Assembly: GCA_937886445.1 (NCBI GenBank)
Contig: CALGBY010000142.1
Coordinates: 1-17,623 of the forward strand
Direction: 5' to 3'
Source: an uncultured Clostridia bacterium
GTDB taxonomy: Bacteria > Bacillota > Clostridia > Christensenellales > Aristaeellaceae
Length of the DNA: 17,623 nucleotides
Below the pieces are notes generated by a model. That model did no database searches. It was given only the letters and a program-made list of their open reading frames with translations, and was not told the origin of the DNA. Numbering within the stretch: position 1 is the stretch's first letter; the number at the start of each line of letters is the position of its first letter. A program made the position numbers and the translations under genes. Below, piece by piece: positions 1-6,507 of this stretch.

Positions 1-68
1 GCGGTTCAGAAAGAACGATGCGATGAATTGAAGGGCGACTGACAAACTGGGATTTTACTTCTTAATGG

Positions 69-743
69 TTATTTTCCCGCAGTATCAGTCGGAACTTTTT
101 TTACCAGGATATGATAATGAATTCCCTGATTATTCTTACCCCAATCTTCTACATGAGAAATTCCGATGATTTCAAACTCTGAAAAAATATCAACCAAAAG
201 CTCCTTATCCGCATAAAAGTGAGGCACCTTATATTCCGGCCCTTCTACCATTCTGAGTTTGGTGTTTTCATCCACCATAGGCCAATCCTGTTTCCATCCC
301 CAGGTGCTTTTGGAGCCAAATGTCAGATAACATTCTCCACCAAACCTCAAGACCCTGTATATCTCGCGAACAGCCGCCTTCACTCCCTCAGTGTCACTGT
401 GATTGATCACATTCCAACCGAGAATACAGTCAAAACTTTCCTGTTCATACGGAAGGACACGCATATCTCCGCATCTGTAGTCAAACGAAAGCCCTTCTGA
501 TTCTGCCCATTTTTTCGTAGAATCAAGGCCATCCTGACTAATATCAAAACAAGATACATTAAATCCATTCCGCCCAAACAGAATTGCATGCCGTCCCAGT
601 CCACAGCCGAGATCTAAAAAATCTATTTTTCTCTGAATTCCCCAACGATTCATGAGCCCATAGCTTTCAAGCACCGGATTCTTCCATACCGATTCCTTGT
701 CCTCAAATTCCATGTTCCACTTCCATCCTGCAGATTCAACCAT
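69..743 (-). CDS. Class I SAM-dependent methyltransferase
   Basis: A 224-residue single-domain methyltransferase. The SAM-binding glycine-rich motif I is seen at residues 43-52 (LDLGCGLGRH), followed by the acidic end of strand 2 (CFDISQ, about 65-70) and a motif II/III region (GDMRVLPY...SFDCIL, about 92-108). The layout matches the small Methyltransf_11/25 or TehB-like group, which methylate small molecules or unknown acceptors; the substrate cannot be read. The ATG at 743 is preceded by AAGGAG six bases upstream (750-755). The gene lies beyond the repeat array and is separated from the operon by about 190 bp, so it is probably its own unit. No transmembrane or signal segment is visible. 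Confidence 0.85.
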   Translation of the reverse strand: MVESAGWKWNMEFEDKESVWKNPVLESYGLMNRWGIQRKIDFLDLGCGLGRHAILFGRNGFNVSCFDISQDGLDSTKKWAESEGLSFDYRCGDMRVLPYEQESFDCILGWNVINHSDTEGVKAAVREIYRVLRFGGECYLTFGSKSTWGWKQDWPMVDENTKLRMVEGPEYKVPHFYADKELLVDIFSEFEIIGISHVEDWGKNNQGIHYHILVKKVPTDTAGK

Positions 744-749
744 CTTTTT

Positions 750-755
750 CTCCTT
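750..755 (-). promoter_or_regulatory. Ribosome binding site of the methyltransferase
   Basis: AAGGAG on the minus strand with a six-base spacer to the ATG at 743. It supports this start. No convincing -35/-10 pair was found between here and the array. Confidence 0.7.
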
Positions 756-808
756 TTTACAAATTTTCTGTTTGTATTACCTGTGAAGGGACGCAGATAT
801 TGATAGAA

Positions 809-960
809 TGAAACTCGAGTTTCAAATTTTCACGGCAGAGTTTCACTTTTTGAAACTCGAGGCAAAAAGTTTCAAATGCCGATTGCCGGGTTTCAAATTG
901 CCGGAAAAAAGTTTCAAATGAGCAGAATCGAATTTCACTTTCCGTGGCTGAGTTTCACTT
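809..960. repeat. Periodic GTTTCA repeat array, left
   Basis: Read on the plus strand, a core of GTTTCAAAT or GTTTCACTT (one copy is ATTTCACTT) starts at 819, 840, 869, 890, 911, 932 and 952. Most steps are 20-21 bp, about two helical turns, with one step of 29. Inverted TGAAAC copies lie at 809-814 and 851-856. They produce a 16-bp perfect palindrome (TGAAACTCGAGTTTCA, 809-824) and an 8-bp inverted repeat with 5-base loop (838-858). Same-face spacing suggests a protein-binding array, such as transposase sites at an IS21- or Tn7-like element end, or replication iterons. No transposase lies next to it. The array overlaps the last codons of the rfbC remnant. Confidence 0.75.
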
Positions 961-1177
961 CGTAAAAGAGGTCATTTCCCTTGTTACCCTCATAAAGATG
1001 CGTATAGTCATTTATGAGCCCGAACAGCGACCAAAACATTTCGCTAATGCCGGAAGTGCTGCCATACAGTCTGAGCGCCTCATCTCCATTACCATATCCG
1101 CGATGATCCCCATAGGTTTTCACATCAATGATATAAACACCCTTGATCTTCGTTTCCGTGAAAGTGAAATTGCTCAT
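935..1177 (-). pseudogene. rfbC: Truncated dTDP-4-dehydrorhamnose 3,5-epimerase, N-terminal remnant
   Basis: The first about 28 residues (FTFTETKIKGVYIIDV...YGDHRGY) match the N-terminal strand region of RmlC/RfbC, which epimerises dTDP-4-keto-6-deoxyglucose in dTDP-L-rhamnose synthesis. The family normally continues with FxE-type residues and the cupin core to about 180-190 residues. Here the match stops at about nucleotide 1095. The frame runs on through about 53 unrelated residues and ends at 935 inside the repeat array, giving 80 residues in all. The catalytic His/Tyr part is absent, so no epimerase activity is expected. The ATG at 1177 has GAGGTG six bases upstream (1184-1189); the GTG at 1186 has no such site. 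It follows rfbA with a short gap, the usual rml order. Confidence 0.7.
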
Positions 1178-1183
1178 CCTGTT

Positions 1184-1189
1184 CACCTC
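1184..1189 (-). promoter_or_regulatory. Ribosome binding site deciding the rfbC-remnant start
   Basis: GAGGTG on the minus strand, six bases before the ATG at 1177. It favours that ATG over the in-frame GTG at 1186, which overlaps this site. Confidence 0.6.
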
Positions 1190-1192
1190 GTC

Positions 1193-2077
1193 TCAGTAGA
1201 CATACTTATCATTCGCGACATTCATCAAGTGCTGACCATAAGGGGATTTACCGTACTTCGTGGCTGCCTCGATCAATTTTTCACGATCGATCCATTGATT
1301 CCTGTAGGCAATCTCTTCCGGCGCGGAGATTTTGATACCTTGTCTTTTTTCTACCATTTGGACAAAAGTTGTTGCTTCTACCAAACTATCCATCGTACCG
1401 GTATCCAGCCACGCGTATCCACGTCCGAGGAGGGTACCATGAAGGCACCTGGACTGGAGATACATATCATTCAACGTTGTGATCTCCAACTCTCCGCGCG
1501 TCGAAGGTTTTACTTGCTTTGCTTTTTCAGCAACGCCCTTTGGATAAAAATACAAGCCGGTAATGCAATAGTTGGACTTCGGATACTTCGGCTTCTCTTC
1601 TACTGATAGAATTTTCCCGTCCGGACCTATTTCCATGATTCCAAAGCGTTCGGGATCATGAACATAATAGCCGAAGATCGTTGCCAAACCTTTGGCGGCG
1701 TCAGCTGCCGCCTGTTTCAGTTTCTCGGTGAGTCCATTGCCATAGAAAATATTATCGCCAAGGATCATCGCGCATTCCTCACCGTCGATAAACTCTTCTC
1801 CAAGAATGAAAGCTTGAGCCAAACCATCCGGCGAAGGTTGTTCCTTGTACTGCAAAGAAATGCCAAATTGGCTGCCATTACCCAATAGTCTTTCGAACTT
1901 GGGAAGATCCTGCGGGGTAGAGATGATCAGAATATCTCTGATACCAGCCAACATCAAGGTACTGAGAGGATAGTAGATCATCGGTTTGTCATACACAGGA
2001 AGAAGCTGTTTGGAGGTCACCATGGTCAAAGGATACAGACGAGTTCCTGCGCCACCGGCTAAAACAATGCCTTTCAT
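1193..2077 (-). CDS. rfbA: Glucose-1-phosphate thymidylyltransferase
   Basis: RfbA/RmlA joins dTTP and glucose-1-phosphate to give dTDP-glucose, the first step to dTDP-rhamnose and other dTDP-deoxysugars; it is cytoplasmic. The protein has the usual length (294 residues) and all hallmarks: nucleotide loop GGAGTRLYPLT near residue 8, SKQLLPVYDKPMIYYPLS, LGDNIFYG near 106, VEEKPKYPKSNY, TRGELEITTLND and GYAWLDTGT. Its ATG (2077-2075) overlaps the TGA of the upstream NAT-family gene (2076-2074) as ATGA, with AAGGA upstream, so it is translationally coupled to the operon. Downstream, rfbC is broken, and rfbB and rfbD are absent from the window. dTDP-glucose made here must feed enzymes encoded elsewhere or a different sugar route. 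Confidence 0.97.
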   Translation of the reverse strand: MKGIVLAGGAGTRLYPLTMVTSKQLLPVYDKPMIYYPLSTLMLAGIRDILIISTPQDLPKFERLLGNGSQFGISLQYKEQPSPDGLAQAFILGEEFIDGEECAMILGDNIFYGNGLTEKLKQAAADAAKGLATIFGYYVHDPERFGIMEIGPDGKILSVEEKPKYPKSNYCITGLYFYPKGVAEKAKQVKPSTRGELEITTLNDMYLQSRCLHGTLLGRGYAWLDTGTMDSLVEATTFVQMVEKRQGIKISAPEEIAYRNQWIDREKLIEAATKYGKSPYGQHLMNVANDKYVY

Positions 2078-2964
2078 TGCTCTTTTCCTTTCTTAACAAA
2101 GGACTTGTTTTCGCGAGATTTTTGGGTGCGTCCGAATGGATATATGGTGAGGATATCAAAGTTTTTCCCATCGGCTTCCGGTTCCGGTCGGTAGACAGTA
2201 TAAGGGTATTTCAACCCGAAGGACGCGTAGACAGCCTCCAATTCGTTGTCCTCCACCGTGCGCACGGTTTTCTCCGAGCCGTTCTTTTCGCAGTAAGTCC
2301 TGCCCCGCAGGATCCGGAAGCCGTTTTCCGTGCGAATATGGAACAGTTCTTCACGCGTGAAGGGGATCTTCGGATCCATAGCTACGAGCTTGAAGTAGGT
2401 CAGTGTTTCCAGCGATGACGGCTCCTCCCGGAAGGCATAGTTGGCGATCCATTCGCCCTTGATCTGTACAAGGAGCATCCAGCTGCCGTCCTCTCTTTTC
2501 TGGAGCAGATATGCCTCATTTCCGGACTTCTGTACAACCCCGTCCAGAAGCCGCAGTGGCTTCAACGAAGAGGAGAAGGAATCTCCTACATCCGAAAGCC
2601 ACTTGTCACCGGCGTTGTCCTTCACGATCAGCCCGGAATGGCGGTACTCCGTGTTTTCCATGTGGGTGCGGTAATGATCCGCCATAACGGGATACGCTTC
2701 ATATCCGAGACTGCACAGCACATCCCCGAGGAGAGTATTCAAGTCGTAGCATACACCGCCACGGCCGTTTTCCACAATCTGACGGTAGAGGCCTTCCTGA
2801 GTGATCGGTTCTTTTCTCAGATTCAGATAATCGATATTCTCGTAAGGAATATGTGTGACCTGCGCATGGAAAATCTTCTCGAGAAGTTCACCGTCCGCGA
2901 TGATGTTCTCCGGCATCGTCAGTCCGATTCGTGCAAAATACCGTTCCAAACTTTTCTTTTCCAT
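2074..2964 (-). CDS. Arylamine N-acetyltransferase family protein (NAT-A)
   Basis: A 296-residue member of the NAT family (PF00797). These enzymes transfer an acyl group from a thioester to an amine through a Cys-His-Asp triad, and some, such as RifF of rifamycin synthesis, form amides on carrier-bound chains. The triad is intact: Cys72 in RGGVCYDLN, His109 in EYRHSGLIV, Asp125 in WLSDVGDS, close to the classical 69/107/122 positions. The N-terminal ERYFARIGLTMPEN and the IPYENIDYL motif are typical and shared with the two upstream paralogues. The ATG at 2964 has a full AGGAGGAGG; the in-frame TTG at 2994 is less likely. It starts 26 bases after the NAT-B stop. It is the most divergent of the three at the C-terminus. 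The substrate is unknown; a role with the NRPS-like proteins is inference. Confidence 0.9.
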   Translation of the reverse strand: MEKKSLERYFARIGLTMPENIIADGELLEKIFHAQVTHIPYENIDYLNLRKEPITQEGLYRQIVENGRGGVCYDLNTLLGDVLCSLGYEAYPVMADHYRTHMENTEYRHSGLIVKDNAGDKWLSDVGDSFSSSLKPLRLLDGVVQKSGNEAYLLQKREDGSWMLLVQIKGEWIANYAFREEPSSLETLTYFKLVAMDPKIPFTREELFHIRTENGFRILRGRTYCEKNGSEKTVRTVEDNELEAVYASFGLKYPYTVYRPEPEADGKNFDILTIYPFGRTQKSRENKSFVKKGKEQ

Positions 2965-2969
2965 TGTAG

Positions 2970-2978
2970 CCTCCTCCT
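2970..2978 (-). promoter_or_regulatory. Ribosome binding site deciding the NAT-A start
   Basis: AGGAGGAGG on the minus strand, five bases before the ATG at 2964. It is one of the strongest sites in the operon and rules in favour of this ATG over the upstream TTG at 2994. Confidence 0.8.
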
Positions 2979-2990
2979 GTGTCACGGCTG

Positions 2991-3764
2991 TCAATCCGTC
3001 CCGTTACAGGGTTCTTCATACTGCAGACCAAACTGCGCGTACGCCCATGGGAGCTGTTCCTGCGGGCACTCATAGCTATAGACCTTGTCTCCGAAGTATT
3101 CCCGGTAGGAGTTGCCAACCATCGTCCTGCGTCCTTCCGGAGTGCCGATGGAAAAATTCCTTTTTACTTTTCCGGCAGGATCGTTTCCCGCGACTGTGAG
3201 TTCCTTGATTTTTGTGCCAATCTCCGGCACAATACCGGGATATTCCATGCGGAAGGAAGCATTTTCGCTGGGACCAATCAGGCACATTTTCCCGTCTCTT
3301 TCCTCAATTAGAAATTCCTCACCGTCCAGAACCTGCTTGAGTCCGGGAACAAAGCGGATCGGTTTCTTGTTTTTGAAGAAGACGGAATAGGCCGTCTCTG
3401 TCAGCCACTGTGTTCCCTCGCAGTCCGTCACGATCAGTGTTTTATGGATGTGGGAACGAAGTCTTTCCAGAAAAGAAACTGTTCCTATGGGCATGACTTC
3501 ATAACCAAGCTCAGTCAGAAACCATTCGAACAGCGTCGCGATATCATGACAAATTCCACCTTTTTTCTCCAGTACGATCCGTCTGAAAAGATCCTCCGTA
3601 TTGCAGGGAACGAACCTTTTTGTCAGAAACTGTGTATTCTCATAGGGAATGCTGATAATGTTGTGAAATGTGAGCTTTTCTAGCAGCGCGACATCAGGCA
3701 CAACGTGTTCCGGCATTGTCAGCCCAATGCGTTCAAAATACTGACTTACCCTTGCTTCATCCAT
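2991..3764 (-). CDS. Arylamine N-acetyltransferase family protein with altered triad (NAT-B)
   Basis: A 257-residue NAT-family protein, middle copy of the tandem trio. It keeps Cys72 (KGGICHDIATLF) and His107 (SHIHKTLIV), but the third triad position reads WLTETAYS, so Glu123 stands where the family has Asp (WxxDVG). The usual CxELN stretch is also changed to CHDIA. It may therefore be catalytically altered or a non-catalytic partner; that is inference. The C-terminal PWAYAQFGLQ is shared with NAT-C, indicating duplication. The start at 3764 is chosen because GAGG lies six bases upstream and it aligns with both paralogues. An in-frame ATG at 3776, which overlaps the NAT-C stop as ATGA, would add four residues; the ATG at 3833 would overlap NAT-C much further. 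Confidence 0.87.
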   Translation of the reverse strand: MDEARVSQYFERIGLTMPEHVVPDVALLEKLTFHNIISIPYENTQFLTKRFVPCNTEDLFRRIVLEKKGGICHDIATLFEWFLTELGYEVMPIGTVSFLERLRSHIHKTLIVTDCEGTQWLTETAYSVFFKNKKPIRFVPGLKQVLDGEEFLIEERDGKMCLIGPSENASFRMEYPGIVPEIGTKIKELTVAGNDPAGKVKRNFSIGTPEGRRTMVGNSYREYFGDKVYSYECPQEQLPWAYAQFGLQYEEPCNGTD

Positions 3765-3770
3765 TTTAAA

Positions 3771-3774
3771 CCTC
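3771..3774 (-). promoter_or_regulatory. Ribosome binding site deciding the NAT-B start
   Basis: GAGG on the minus strand, six bases before the ATG at 3764. It lies between two candidate ATGs (3776 and 3764) and supports the downstream one, which also matches the paralogues' N-termini. Confidence 0.5.
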
Positions 3775-4546
3775 ATTCTCTGTTTCGCAGTCCAAACTGA
3801 GCATATGCCCAGGGCATGAGTTCGTCGGGACATTCATACTGATAAAGATCGCTTCCGAATGATTCACGGTAGAGCTTCCCGGTCAGTGTGCGGCGCCCCT
3901 GGGGAGTCACAATGGAGAAGACCTCCTTATGACACAACGCATTTTCCGAATATTTCATCATCGCGGTGAACTTGGAGTCATTCCTGTCTTCCACGGTGAT
4001 GTCCGCATCCCGGGTCTGCAGAAAGTCCGTCCATGTTCCGGCTTTTCTTTCCTGCAGCAGAATTTTCTGTTCCGGATTCATTTTGAAGCGGAAACTGCTT
4101 TCGGAGGCGGACAGTTCCATCCCATCCGTGAGGCGAAGCGGTTCGAAGAATCTGGTGAAGGGGTTGGCAATATCACACCACCAGGTTTGTCCCTCACAGT
4201 CCTCAACGAGCAAGATCGCGTGATAATTCAGGTCTTCCGCCGGTCTGCCGCAGATCACCGTTGAAAAGCAGCGTACCCGGTAGCCTATAGCCGTCAGAAG
4301 TTCACCAAAAAGAGGATTCATATCGATGCACATTCCGCCTCTTTTCCGGACGATCACCTCGTGGAACTGCGTTTCAAAATCGGTTGACAAAATATGCCCG
4401 GTCAGGTAATCCGTGTTCTCATAAGGAATTATCATCACATGTTGACGATGAAGCGTCAGAAGCGTTTCCGCATCCGGGACAAGCCTGTCCGGCACCGTCA
4501 TCGCGAGGCGGTCAAAATACATCCGTATTATTTCATGTTGATTCAT
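3773..4546 (-). CDS. Arylamine N-acetyltransferase family protein (NAT-C)
   Basis: A 257-residue NAT-family protein, first of the three in transcription order. The triad appears intact: Cys73 in RGGMCIDMNPLF, His109 in LNYHAILLV, Asp125 in WWCDIANPF. The N-terminal FDRLAMTVPDRLVPD and PYENTDYLTG follow the family. Its ATG (4546-4544) overlaps the TGA of the ligase-HATPase gene (4545-4543) as ATGA; the nearest AAGGA is about 13 bases upstream, so coupling probably drives translation. NAT homologues in biosynthetic clusters can transfer an acyl group from a thioester to an amine, which fits the carrier domains encoded upstream. The substrate is unknown. Confidence 0.9.
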   Translation of the reverse strand: MNQHEIIRMYFDRLAMTVPDRLVPDAETLLTLHRQHVMIIPYENTDYLTGHILSTDFETQFHEVIVRKRGGMCIDMNPLFGELLTAIGYRVRCFSTVICGRPAEDLNYHAILLVEDCEGQTWWCDIANPFTRFFEPLRLTDGMELSASESSFRFKMNPEQKILLQERKAGTWTDFLQTRDADITVEDRNDSKFTAMMKYSENALCHKEVFSIVTPQGRRTLTGKLYRESFGSDLYQYECPDELMPWAYAQFGLRNRE

Positions 4547-6507
4547 AGCAGGTAGTTTTCCTTAACATCAAATCCCAGATCGTAAAGAAAATCAAGGTTG
4601 TATTCACAGCAGCCATCGTCCGTTACCGTGGCGCTGATGCGGTCGGTAAGTTTTGTCACGATTCTGGCACCCGCTGCCTTTTCCAGACTGTCCCCGGTGT
4701 GGGCGAAGGGAAGCTCCGGATTGTCGTCCCGGTATCCGAGACGGACAAAATCACGGAAGAGCCGACACTCGACGCGCAGGTTTCCGCTGCCAATATAGCC
4801 GGTCTCGGTCCGTTCGGCCAGCAGTTCCTCCACGCAGAGTTGGATCTTGCTGATTTTGCCGGCGCTGAAGCCCAGATTGGAAAGGATGGCGGGCACGGTT
4901 TTCACCGCCTGATCGATGATGTTTCGCCGCCGCATGGTTTCGAAGGAGAACACTTTGATGCCGTTTACGATATCCTCATCGATCTTTCTGGCGTCGAGGC
5001 GCCTTAACATCATTGCCAGAAGCGCACAGGAATCCAGCTTTCCGTTTGCCTTTAGCGGGAATGCATCAAAAATAAAGAAGTTCGTCGGCATCCGAAAACG
5101 CGGAATCGTTCCCGTCAGGGCCTTGCGAATGGAAACCTCGTTCAATTCCGTTCCCGGAGTGAGGGTGAGGCAGGCATGAATGTTTTCGCCGTAAAGCTCG
5201 TCCGGCGCACCGAAAACTTTCACTTCACGGACGCCGGAAACGGAATTGATCACGGCCTCGATTTCGCTGGGAATAATGTTTTCGCCGCCTTTGATGATGA
5301 TATCCTTGATCCTTCCGGCAAGGTGAAGGAATCCGTCATCGTCCATGAAACCGATGTCCCCGGTGTGGAGGATCCCCGAGGCGTCGATTGCCTGTACTTC
5401 AGCGGCGGCGCCGTAGTATCCGAGCATGATGAATCCGTTATCCCGCAGTGTGACCTCTCCGATTTCTCCGCGGGGGCATTCCGCCCCTTCCGGGTTCATG
5501 ATGATGACCTCTCTGTGCGGGAACGGTTTGCCGACGGTGTGTACCCTGATATCCATACTGTCTGACGGGCGGGTCATCGCAATGCAGGTATCAGATTCCG
5601 TCTGCCCGTAGCTGTTCAGAAGCACGGCGTTACCGAATCCCTTTTCCACCCGCATCAGCTGAATAGGAAGCAGCGGTGCTCCCCCCGCATAGATCCTTTT
5701 AATGAACGGATAACCCTGATCGGGGAATGCTTCGTCTTCCATGGTACGTACGATCACCGTCATGACCGCGGTAAGCGCATCCGGCTGGAATTCCCGCAGA
5801 AAACGATTGATCGTGTCGGCGGAAAATTTTTCCGGAAGGATCAGCTTGCCGCCATACAGGAGATGTGCCATTGCAATACCCAGACCGAAGATGTGGAACA
5901 GCGGCACTGCCATACAGAGGCTTTCTTCTTTCATTTCGGGAATGGCCTCAATATAGGCATCCGAGCCTGTGATGTTGCTTCTCTGGGACAATAATCCGCC
6001 CTTCGGGGAGCCTGTTGAACCGGAGGTGAACACCACGAAGGCTGGATCCGCGTATGCGGACCCACCGGTTGAAACGGGGGTGAACGTCTCCTTCTCGGCA
6101 AAGGAAAACGTGCGGATATCCACCCGTTTCCCGGCATCCGGCTGAATGCGTTCCACACAGGACGCGTCCTTTTCCAACGCGCCGAAATTTCCGTGGAGAA
6201 AAACTTTGGAGTCCATCTGCGTCATCAGTGCCCTGATCTCATTTTCCGGCAGAGAGTAATTCATCAGCACAGCCACGGCGCCGAAACAGGTGATGCCGAA
6301 AAAGGCTCTGAGCCAAGAGCAGGAGTTATAGGCGCATAAGGTGACTTTGTCTCCGGGCTTCACGCCCATTCCAGTCAGAATATCTCTGTAGCTGAGGATG
6401 GCGGAGAGCAGGTCGGAATAGCGCACCGTTTCCTCTCTGTCACAAACCACCGTGATGTCGCCGTATTTTTCCTTGGCTTCTGTCAGGCGTTCATAGTAAC
6501 CCTTCAT
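4543..6507 (-). CDS. AMP-dependent acyl ligase fused to RsbW-like HATPase domain
   Basis: A 654-residue two-domain protein. Residues 1 to about 500 are an adenylate-forming ligase of the acyl-CoA synthetase type: P-loop FTSGSTGSPKGG (160-171), SYGQTE (299-304), LHTGDIGF (about 380-387), GRIKDIIIKGGENI and the C-terminal lysine in KANGKLD (Lys490). Residues about 515-654 resemble the HATPase_c_2 domain of SpoIIAB/RsbW anti-sigma kinases: FSAGKISKIQLCVEELLAE, then YRDDNPELPF and GARIVTKLTDRIS. In that family the N-box reads ExxxN; here Asn is replaced by Glu565, and the G1 box DxG reads DDN, so kinase activity is doubtful. The ATG at 6507 overlaps the upstream TGA (ATGA) with AGGAAAGGA before it; the in-frame ATG at 6552 lies inside the previous gene. 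It probably acts with the STAS-ligase that opens the operon (inference). Confidence 0.88.
   Translation of the reverse strand: MKGYYERLTEAKEKYGDITVVCDREETVRYSDLLSAILSYRDILTGMGVKPGDKVTLCAYNSCSWLRAFFGITCFGAVAVLMNYSLPENEIRALMTQMDSKVFLHGNFGALEKDASCVERIQPDAGKRVDIRTFSFAEKETFTPVSTGGSAYADPAFVVFTSGSTGSPKGGLLSQRSNITGSDAYIEAIPEMKEESLCMAVPLFHIFGLGIAMAHLLYGGKLILPEKFSADTINRFLREFQPDALTAVMTVIVRTMEDEAFPDQGYPFIKRIYAGGAPLLPIQLMRVEKGFGNAVLLNSYGQTESDTCIAMTRPSDSMDIRVHTVGKPFPHREVIIMNPEGAECPRGEIGEVTLRDNGFIMLGYYGAAAEVQAIDASGILHTGDIGFMDDDGFLHLAGRIKDIIIKGGENIIPSEIEAVINSVSGVREVKVFGAPDELYGENIHACLTLTPGTELNEVSIRKALTGTIPRFRMPTNFFIFDAFPLKANGKLDSCALLAMMLRRLDARKIDEDIVNGIKVFSFETMRRRNIIDQAVKTVPAILSNLGFSAGKISKIQLCVEELLAERTETGYIGSGNLRVECRLFRDFVRLGYRDDNPELPFAHTGDSLEKAAGARIVTKLTDRISATVTDDGCCEYNLDFLYDLGFDVKENYLL

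Noticed and set aside
838..858. Hairpin as a terminator of the operon
   Set aside because: The 8-bp stem is AT-rich and is not followed by a T run on either strand; it is better explained as part of the repeat array.
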